The position numbers and the translations under genes were made by a program. Shown one piece after another: positions 6,445 to 11,162 of a DNA stretch of 11,162 nucleotides. Source of the DNA: Victivallales bacterium (GTDB lineage Bacteria; Verrucomicrobiota; Lentisphaeria; Oligosphaerales; Oligosphaeraceae); assembly GCA_017964325.1 (NCBI GenBank), contig JAGCSE010000212.1, positions 1 through 11,162 on the forward strand. The letters are read 5' to 3'. Numbering within the stretch: position 1 is the stretch's first letter; the number at the start of each line of letters is the position of its first letter. The notes beneath the pieces were generated by a model. It saw nothing but the letters and a program-made list of their open reading frames with translations, made no database searches and was not told where the DNA came from.

Positions 6445-6594
6445 ATGACAAAAAATGTAACAAAAAAGGAGCAAGAACGCTTCAATGAGTTTTATGATTG
6501 CTGGAAGGAGGCGGAAAAGGCCATGAAGGAACAGCAGCTTGCGGCGCGTTCGCCATTCGAGCAGTGGATAGATGAAGGAAAGGCGTTTTATTGA
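6445..6594 (+). CDS. Small hydrophilic protein of 49 residues, unknown function
   Basis: ATG at 6445 to TGA at 6594 encodes a 49-residue acidic and basic helix-forming peptide (KKEQERFNEFYDCWKEAEKA in the first half, SPFEQWIDEGKAFY at the end). Codon choice (GAA, AAG, GCG, CAG) matches the neighbouring genes, and amphipathic helix character is visible. The ORF ends 16 bases before a strong hairpin, as a real gene would. No good Shine-Dalgarno precedes the ATG; the nearby AAAAGGAG (6464-6471) is inside the ORF. I know no family for it. The alternative is a chance ORF. Confidence 0.5.
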   Translation: MTKNVTKKEQERFNEFYDCWKEAEKAMKEQQLAARSPFEQWIDEGKAFY

Positions 6595-6610
6595 AGGTCA
6601 AGAAACGACG

Positions 6611-6642
6611 CAACGCCTCCGTCGTAAGAGACGGAGGCGTTG
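6611..6642. terminator. Perfect 13-bp hairpin between convergent small ORF and mrp
   Basis: CAACGCCTCCGTC (6611-6623) pairs perfectly with GACGGAGGCGTTG (6630-6642) around a GTAAGA loop. It is 16 bases past the + strand small ORF and 33 bases past the mrp stop, so it can serve both convergent genes. Neither side has a real U-tract. Confidence 0.7.
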
Positions 6643-6675
6643 CTGAAGACATTGCCGTGCAACGGAATGCGATGA

Positions 6676-7527
6676 TTATTCGCCGGTGATTTTGGCGACG
6701 ATGTCCTGGAAGGCGATAGCGGTGGCAGTTTTGCCGCGGAAATGAACGAAGGGCGTTCCCGCGTCGGAACAGTCGCCGATGCCCGGATCGATTGGAATCT
6801 TGCCGAGGAAGTCGAGATTCATCTGTTCCGCGAGTTTCTCGCCGCCGCCCTGCTTGAAGATGTAGGTGATTTCGCCGCAATGCGGGCAGGCGAAACCGCT
6901 CATGTTTTCGATGACGCCGAGGATGGAGAGATTCAGTTGGCGGCAGAAATTGACGGAACGGCGGACGTCCGAAGCGGCGACTTCCTGCGGCGTCGTGATG
7001 ATGACGGCCTCCGCGTCCGGAATCATCTGGCAGACACCGAGCGGTTCGTCGCCCGTTCCGGGGGGGCAGTCGATGATGAGATAGTCGAGTTCACCCCATT
7101 CGACGTCCGTGATGAACTGCTGGATAGCGCCCTGTTTCATCGGGCCGCGCCAGATGACGGGATCTTCGTTGGTGTGGAGGAAGAAAGCGACGGAAATGAC
7201 GGAGATTCCGGCAGCATGGACGGGAAGGATTTTGTCGCCAACCGTTTCTGGCACAGCACCTTGGAGCTTCAGCATGGTCGGGACGGACGGGCCATGCAGA
7301 TCGATGTCGAGCAGACCGACTTTGAAGCCTTCCATGGCGAGGCTGACGGCGAGATTGACTGCGCAAGTGCTTTTGCCGACGCCGCCTTTGCCTGACAGCA
7401 CAACGATTTTATGCTTGATTTTGGCAAGCTGTTCGGAAATGGCTTTAGTGGTTGCATCCTGTCCGCAGGAGCCGTTTTTCTTGGAGGCACAAGTTGAGCA
7501 GTTGTGAGTGCATTCGGATTCCGACAT
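6676..7527 (-). CDS. mrp: Mrp/NBP35-family iron-sulfur cluster carrier ATPase
   Basis: The protein has 283 residues. The deviant Walker A motif GKGGVGKS (46-53) and the D-I-D-L-H-G-P signature (74-80) define the Mrp/ApbC P-loop ATPases, which carry and transfer 4Fe-4S clusters to apo-proteins. Cys214 and Cys217 (CPHC) match the C-terminal CxxC that binds the cluster at the dimer interface. An N-terminal Cys6-X3-Cys10-X2-Cys13-X7-Cys21 region adds a possible second cluster site, reminiscent of NBP35 though with different spacing. It is cytoplasmic. It is the last gene of the operon, 13 bases after the hydrolase stop, with an AAGGA Shine-Dalgarno. The domain DUF59, present at the N-terminus of many Mrp proteins, is absent. 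Confidence 0.93.
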   Translation of the reverse strand: MSESECTHNCSTCASKKNGSCGQDATTKAISEQLAKIKHKIVVLSGKGGVGKSTCAVNLAVSLAMEGFKVGLLDIDLHGPSVPTMLKLQGAVPETVGDKILPVHAAGISVISVAFFLHTNEDPVIWRGPMKQGAIQQFITDVEWGELDYLIIDCPPGTGDEPLGVCQMIPDAEAVIITTPQEVAASDVRRSVNFCRQLNLSILGVIENMSGFACPHCGEITYIFKQGGGEKLAEQMNLDFLGKIPIDPGIGDCSDAGTPFVHFRGKTATAIAFQDIVAKITGE

Positions 7528-7540
7528 GATTTGTCCTTGA

Positions 7541-8440
7541 TTATGGTTGATGGAATGACGGTGGGGCGGCGTGATTGCCGTCGTTCTCCTTTAGAAAATC
7601 CACAATGGTGGGAATTACATCAACATCCTCTTCCAGAAGAAAATGTGATGCGTTGGAATATGGTTTTACAATGGCATTCGGGAAGAAATGCCGCCAACGT
7701 TTGAGAAAGCGGTCGGGGAAGCAGAAATCCTTTTCGCCCCAGCAGATAAGCATGGGCTTTTCGCGTAGTAGCGATAGACGATCTTTAATGAATAAAAAGT
7801 CATTATAACTTGGATGGGAAGGCTTTGTGGGGATGTCCTGCGGGAATCGCTGAATGGCGATTCGTGATTCGAACGTATCGTATGGTGCTTTGAATCCATC
7901 GATTGCATCCTGCGAAAGTGGCTTGACGGTGCAGGTTTTGAGGGCTTTCTTGAGCAGAAGGTTCCAAGAACGGACGAGCAGAGAACCGATGACGGGAAGC
8001 CGTGTCAGATGGACGGCGCGTGGAAAGTGGCTGGTCATCCAGACGACGGAATTCATGATGACGATTTTGCGGATTCGTTCTGGGCGGCGGACGGCGTAGA
8101 GAAAGCCGATGGGGGCCCCCCAGTCGTGGACGACAAGGTCGAACTGCGGTAGCTTAAGTTCATCGTCAATAAGGGCTTCCAGATTACTGACGTGTTTGGC
8201 GAGACGATAGTCCCAATCCTGCGGTTTGTCCGAATAGCCGCAGCCGATGTAATCGGGGGCGATGGCGCGGATGTGTTCCTTCTGCGTGGCGTGGATAAGG
8301 CCGCGGTACATGAAGGACCACGTTGGATTGCCGTGGAGCATGACGACTGGGAAGCCTTGGCCGACATCGAGATAGTGCATCCGCTGATTGAAGGGCGTCC
8401 TGAACCAGCGTGAGTCAAAATTGTACTGTTGTTTCCACAT
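7541..8440 (-). CDS. Alpha/beta hydrolase of the haloalkane dehalogenase / OleB type
   Basis: The protein has 299 residues and no signal peptide. The oxyanion segment HGNPTWSFMYR (36-46), nucleophile elbow VVHDWGAPIG (Asp106), likely acid Asp238 (WGEKDFCFP) and base His266 (NASHFLLEE) make a complete Asp-Asp-His triad. Asn38 and Trp107 match the halide-stabilising pair of haloalkane dehalogenases. The HGNPTWSF and HDWG combination is shared by subfamily III dehalogenases and by OleB, the beta-lactone decarboxylase of long-chain olefin synthesis. No OleA, OleC or OleD gene is visible here, so the substrate is open. The ATG overlaps the GspF-like stop codon (TAATG), which suggests translational coupling. 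Confidence 0.88.
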   Translation of the reverse strand: MWKQQYNFDSRWFRTPFNQRMHYLDVGQGFPVVMLHGNPTWSFMYRGLIHATQKEHIRAIAPDYIGCGYSDKPQDWDYRLAKHVSNLEALIDDELKLPQFDLVVHDWGAPIGFLYAVRRPERIRKIVIMNSVVWMTSHFPRAVHLTRLPVIGSLLVRSWNLLLKKALKTCTVKPLSQDAIDGFKAPYDTFESRIAIQRFPQDIPTKPSHPSYNDFLFIKDRLSLLREKPMLICWGEKDFCFPDRFLKRWRHFFPNAIVKPYSNASHFLLEEDVDVIPTIVDFLKENDGNHAAPPSFHQP

Positions 8441-9414
8441 TAAATGCCGTTGTCGATGAGGTCGAGAGCCTGGTTGATGTGTCCCATGTAGAATGTTATG
8501 ACAACATATCCGATGTAGATTGCGAGGAAGACGAAAACGATGGTGGGCAAGATGGCGGAAAGCCTTGTGAGGAGGGTCTTGGCTTCCTGTTGCGAGAGGC
8601 TTGCTAGTCGGAGGGAGTATTCGTCCAGCGTGCCCGTGGCTTCGCCTGTGGCGATCATGACGGGGGCGGTGGAGGCGGCGTCGCGGCTGGACATGACCTG
8701 CTGGAAGGCATTTGAAAATGTGTCGCCAGTTTCTTTGATGATGTCTGCCATCTTGCGGAATTTTCGTCTGTTGTTTTCATAGCGGCAGGCATCTGCGGAG
8801 AGACGGATGGCCGCGACGGCTCCTAGTCCGCCTCGCAGGCAGAGTCCGAGCGCTTGGAAGAAGATGGCGGTTTCCTGCTTGTGACGGAGGCTTCCAATCA
8901 GCGGCAGCGCATTGAAGATTTCGCAGATGATGCTGCTTTTGAAGATGATGGAGGTGATGATGCGGTAAAGCCACAGGACGGCGAAAGGAGCCAGCCACAT
9001 AAAGATGCAGTTTCGTATGGCGTCTTGAGCGCTTACGCCTTTGGTCACGACATTTATGAATGAAATGATGGGGGCGGCCAGATAGTAGGTCATGGCGGGA
9101 TGGACAAGCCCTGAAATGATTTGCGAGCGGATGGCGTGGCGCGATTCGAACCAGTCTGCCAACGCTCCGAAATTCTGGTCAAGCGTGCCCGAGGCTGCAC
9201 CGACGGCGACGAGGCTTGCTTCAAATGGCGTGAATACAGGTAGTTGCCGCATGGCTTCCGACAGTGGAACGCCTTCTTTTACGGCTTGGAGAAGCCGAGC
9301 GGCGGCCTTTCTCAATTTCGGCGGCGCGGGCTGGGCCAAGATGCGCAGCATGGGAAGCCCCGCCTGAGCGAGGCTTTGCAACATGCGGTAGAATTGTGCC
9401 TTGGCTTTGTCCAT
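8440..9414 (-). CDS. Orphan type II secretion / type IV pilus F-like inner-membrane protein (GspF/PilC family)
   Basis: The protein has 324 residues, against about 400 for GspF or PilC. It contains the two repeated T2SSF domains. The first (about 5-125) has FYRMLQSLAQAGLPMLRIL, GVPLSEAM, and VAVGAASGTLD...ALADWFE. The second (about 183-310) has FFQALGLCLRGGLGAVAAIRLS, TGDTFSNAF and MIATGEATGTLDE. Membrane segments lie near 106-125, 136-158 and 286-310. The usual N-terminal cytoplasmic segment of about 60 residues is missing. GspF is the inner-membrane platform protein that connects the assembly ATPase to the pseudopilus. No GspE, GspG or GspD is in the window. It starts directly after the LpxC-like stop (TAAATG), so it is co-translated with that gene. 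Confidence 0.87.
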   Translation of the reverse strand: MDKAKAQFYRMLQSLAQAGLPMLRILAQPAPPKLRKAAARLLQAVKEGVPLSEAMRQLPVFTPFEASLVAVGAASGTLDQNFGALADWFESRHAIRSQIISGLVHPAMTYYLAAPIISFINVVTKGVSAQDAIRNCIFMWLAPFAVLWLYRIITSIIFKSSIICEIFNALPLIGSLRHKQETAIFFQALGLCLRGGLGAVAAIRLSADACRYENNRRKFRKMADIIKETGDTFSNAFQQVMSSRDAASTAPVMIATGEATGTLDEYSLRLASLSQQEAKTLLTRLSAILPTIVFVFLAIYIGYVVITFYMGHINQALDLIDNGI

Positions 9415-10422
9415 TTAGAGAGTAGTTAGCAAGTCATTGATGTACAACAAGTTCATGAAACGGCAATCCAGCGTGTGACCAGCTTTGAAGGAAACGATAC
9501 GGCCGCAAAGGCGGCCGGAATCAATCAACGAAAGGGCGGCGATCAAATCTAGGCAGGCGCGATGCCAGACGGCTTCCAAAACTTTTCCATCGTGGATGAG
9601 TTCTGGACGCGGAGTCGTGACATATTTCGTCTTGCCTGCCACAAGAATATTCTCTTTCGTGTAGCCTAGATTCCGTGTGTCCGCAAAAAGAAGGCCGACG
9701 GTCTTTGCAAGGAACATTTCGGAGCGGGAGCAGTTGGTACGGGCGTGGGCTCCGAATGCAAATGCCTCGGGAGTAAGGTCGAAGACAATGCGCTGTTTGC
9801 CGATAATGGTTGGAAAGTCAATGGCGACGTCCAGCGTCAGTTTCTTTGAGTTGTTTTCATCCGGCAGGAACAGAAGGAAACTGTCATGGGGGCCGAGGAG
9901 GGCGACAGGCTGTTTGACAGTCTGGAAACGGAGCAGGGCGCTGTCCTGTTTGACGATTCCCGTTTTCTGGATGGCTTCGACGATGGGCATGGAGCCGACG
10001 TCGAACAGCGGCGGGTCGCCCGTGTCGGTGGAGACGACGACATTGTCCAGATTCATGCCAAGCCTATGGGCGATAATGTGTTCGGACATTCGGAGATAGT
10101 TGTGCGGCGAGCCGCTGCGCAAGACGATGTTGCGTTTTGCTGTCCAGACGTTGCCTGTGAATACATCGACGGGGAGCTGTTCGGCTTGGTCTGTCCGTTT
10201 GATTTTCCATCCTGTGTTCGGCGGAGCAGGCTCAAAATGGAGCGTGGAGGAATTGCCTTTTTTGTAAGTTGCGGGGCCTGTGACATCAAACGGCGCGGAG
10301 AGCGTCGTCTGACAAACGTCAGGCGACCAGTTGTTGGCAGTCATCGTCATATCGACGGGAATGGCGTCGAGCTGGCGTTGACGTGCCTTTAAGCTTGATT
10401 CTTCTCCACTTAAAAATATCAT
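9415..10422 (-). CDS. Divergent LpxC-like protein (UDP-3-O-acyl-GlcNAc deacetylase family)
   Basis: The protein has 335 residues. LpxC is the zinc deacetylase that commits UDP-acyl-GlcNAc to lipid A. Family landmarks are visible: FEPAPPNTGWKIKRTD (63-78), MSEHIIAHRLGMNLDNV (112-128), LAKTVGLL (238-245) and FKAGHTLD (312-319). By eye, E. coli Glu78/His79 correspond to Glu114/His115, Thr191 to Thr241, Asp242 to Asp292 and His265 to His316. However, zinc ligand His238 aligns with Arg288 (His287 is one residue off), Lys239 with Ala289, and catalytic Asp246 with Ala296. The GVGLHSG motif is also lost. The enzyme may be inactive or altered. The first 35 residues have no counterpart in LpxC and no Shine-Dalgarno precedes the ATG, so the start is uncertain. 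It is the first gene of the operon. Confidence 0.8.
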   Translation of the reverse strand: MIFLSGEESSLKARQRQLDAIPVDMTMTANNWSPDVCQTTLSAPFDVTGPATYKKGNSSTLHFEPAPPNTGWKIKRTDQAEQLPVDVFTGNVWTAKRNIVLRSGSPHNYLRMSEHIIAHRLGMNLDNVVVSTDTGDPPLFDVGSMPIVEAIQKTGIVKQDSALLRFQTVKQPVALLGPHDSFLLFLPDENNSKKLTLDVAIDFPTIIGKQRIVFDLTPEAFAFGAHARTNCSRSEMFLAKTVGLLFADTRNLGYTKENILVAGKTKYVTTPRPELIHDGKVLEAVWHRACLDLIAALSLIDSGRLCGRIVSFKAGHTLDCRFMNLLYINDLLTTL

Positions 10423-10433
10423 GTTGTTTTTGC

Positions 10434-10439
10434 TTTATA
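10434..10439 (-). promoter_or_regulatory. Possible -10 box of the LpxC-like operon
   Basis: TATAAA on the - strand lies 12 bases before the annotated ATG, just inside the edge of the tandem array. A -35 box would have to fall within the repeats, and I see no good match. Confidence 0.25.
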
Positions 10440-10444
10440 ATTCG

Positions 10445-10611
10445 CTAGAAGCTCTAGAAGCTCTAGAGGCGCTAGAGGCGCTAGAGGCTCTAGAGGCGCT
10501 AGAGGCTCTAGAGGCGCTAGAGGCGCTAGAGGCGCTAGAGGCGCTAGAGGCGCTAGAGGCGCTAGAGGCGCTAGAGGCGATAGAGGCTCTAGAGGTGCTA
10601 GAGGCGCTAGA
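10445..10611. repeat. Tandem array of a 9-bp unit, CTAGAGGCG, about 18.5 copies
   Basis: Eighteen consecutive 9-bp units run from 10445 to 10606, plus a partial CTAGA to 10611. Most are CTAGAGGCG. Variants are CTAGAAGCT (first two), CTAGAGGCT, ATAGAGGCT and CTAGAGGTG. Degeneration is confined largely to the ends, as expected for slippage with homogenised interior copies. It lies between the oxidoreductase terminator and the LpxC-like operon, ending about 25 bases upstream of that gene. It contains 18 CTAG tetranucleotides. Because 9 is a multiple of 3, several frames stay open, giving Leu-Glu-Ala on the + strand and Ala-Ser-Ser on the - strand. Confidence 0.95.
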
Positions 10612-10620
10612 TATGATCAA

Positions 10621-10653
10621 GCCATTGCGCAGAAAGGATTTCTGCGCAATGGC
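10621..10653 (-). terminator. Perfect 15-bp hairpin after the oxidoreductase gene
   Basis: GCCATTGCGCAGAAA (10621-10635) and TTTCTGCGCAATGGC (10639-10653) pair perfectly around a 3-base loop. It begins 14 bases past the oxidoreductase stop. On the - strand it is followed by TTGATCATAT, not a U-run. It is most likely the 3'-end structure of that gene. Confidence 0.75.
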
Positions 10654-10667
10654 TGATGGCGGTGGAA

Positions 10668-11162
10668 TCAGTCGATGGTGACTTCCTTGCCGGCGGCGGC
10701 GGAGCGGTAAACGCCGTCGATGATCTTCTGGACGGCGAGGCCGGATTCGCCTGGAGCGCGGAGCGGCGTGCCTTCGAGGATGCCGTTGGCGAAGTTCTTC
10801 AGTTTCGCGACGAAGAGTGAGTCGCCGCCGGGGTTCGGGAGGTAACCGGCCTTGGCGTTGATCATCGTGCCGGCGTGGTCGGTGAAGAGTGTGGCCGTGT
10901 CGAAATTGAAGCCGCCTTTTGTGCCCATGATGGTGAAATTCCAGATGTCATGGTCGATGTGGGCGGAGAAGGAGGATTCGATCTGCATGATGCAGCCGTT
11001 GTCGAAGCGGACTTGTCCGACGGCGAGGTCTTCGACTGTGAAGGTCTTCCAATCCCAGCCGTGCCACATGCTTTCGACTTCGGACGGCTTGTCGCCAATA
11101 TAGGTCCAGATGTTGCCGGATGCGGAGATCGGGCGCGGTTCGCCGATGCAGTAGTGGGCGGA
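10668..11162 (-). CDS. Gfo/Idh/MocA-family oxidoreductase, C-terminal part (5' end outside window)
   Basis: The frame is open from the right edge to a TGA at 10670-10668, giving the last 164 residues. The sequence HYCIGEPRPISASGNIWTYIGD, then VEDLAVGQVRFDNGCIMQIESSF, then IMGTKGGFNFD and the closing GLAVQKIIDGVYRSAAAGKEVTID is typical of the beta-sheet C-terminal domain of Gfo/Idh/MocA oxidoreductases. The NAD(P)-binding Rossmann domain lies outside the window. These enzymes oxidise or reduce sugars and inositols, usually in the cytoplasm. The substrate cannot be told from this part. An internal ATG at 11069 is not the start, because homology continues upstream of it. Transcription points away from the edge toward the 9-bp array and ends at the 15-bp hairpin. 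Confidence 0.9.
   Translation of the reverse strand, partial: SAHYCIGEPRPISASGNIWTYIGDKPSEVESMWHGWDWKTFTVEDLAVGQVRFDNGCIMQIESSFSAHIDHDIWNFTIMGTKGGFNFDTATLFTDHAGTMINAKAGYLPNPGGDSLFVAKLKNFANGILEGTPLRAPGESGLAVQKIIDGVYRSAAAGKEVTID

Noticed and set aside
6742..7395. + strand ORF of 217 codons opposite mrp
   Set aside because: It is antisense to a clearly recognised Mrp gene and its sequence shows no family features; this is a GC-bias shadow.
10445..10611. CRISPR array
   Set aside because: The units are contiguous 9-mers with no unique spacers, and no cas gene is present.
10421..10681. + strand ORF of 86 codons made mostly of Leu-Glu-Ala repeats
   Set aside because: It is produced by the 9-bp tandem repeat, which keeps a frame open by arithmetic. 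It has no Shine-Dalgarno and ends inside the antisense of the oxidoreductase after crossing the hairpin.

Overview
The window looks like chromosomal DNA of a Gram-negative-type, probably anaerobic bacterium of the PVC group; Lentisphaerota or Verrucomicrobiota is my best guess. The basis is the gene mix: large secreted mutarotase-like proteins, a Gfo/Idh/MocA oxidoreductase, an LpxC homologue (lipid A pathway), a type II secretion F-like protein and a cysteine-rich Mrp. The assignment is inference, because there is no rRNA here.

Layout. Bases 1-2640 (+ strand) hold the 3' end of an unrecognised gene and a 721-residue exported protein with a mutarotase-like front and a glutamine-amidotransferase-like back. 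A short repeat-rich gap with a hairpin separates these from fusA (elongation factor G), which runs convergently on the - strand (2737-4827). The fusA leader holds a strong hairpin plus U-tract about 20 bases before the start codon, and upstream of it is a 90-bp run of A-tracts spaced at 10 bp. Next comes a two-gene - strand module at 5167-6018 that matches MqsR/MqsA toxin-antitoxin pairs in gene order and zinc ligands, with palindromes over its probable promoter. Bases 6019-6444 are AT-rich and non-coding, with a second 10-bp-periodic array, followed by a 49-residue + strand small ORF and a 13-bp perfect hairpin.

Bases 6676-10422 form a tight four-gene - strand operon, in order of transcription: a divergent LpxC-like protein, an orphan GspF/PilC-like membrane protein, an OleB/haloalkane-dehalogenase-like hydrolase and Mrp. 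The first two junctions are TAAATG and TAATG. The four genes share no obvious pathway. Upstream of this operon is a tandem array of a 9-bp unit (about 18 copies, rich in CTAG), then a 15-bp perfect hairpin and the 3' part of a Gfo/Idh/MocA oxidoreductase that runs off the right edge.

I did not find a clear-cut new defence system or mobile element. The strongest leads are the fusA leader hairpin, the LpxC homologue with an altered zinc site inside an odd operon, the divergent MqsRA module, and the phased A-tract and 9-bp arrays.
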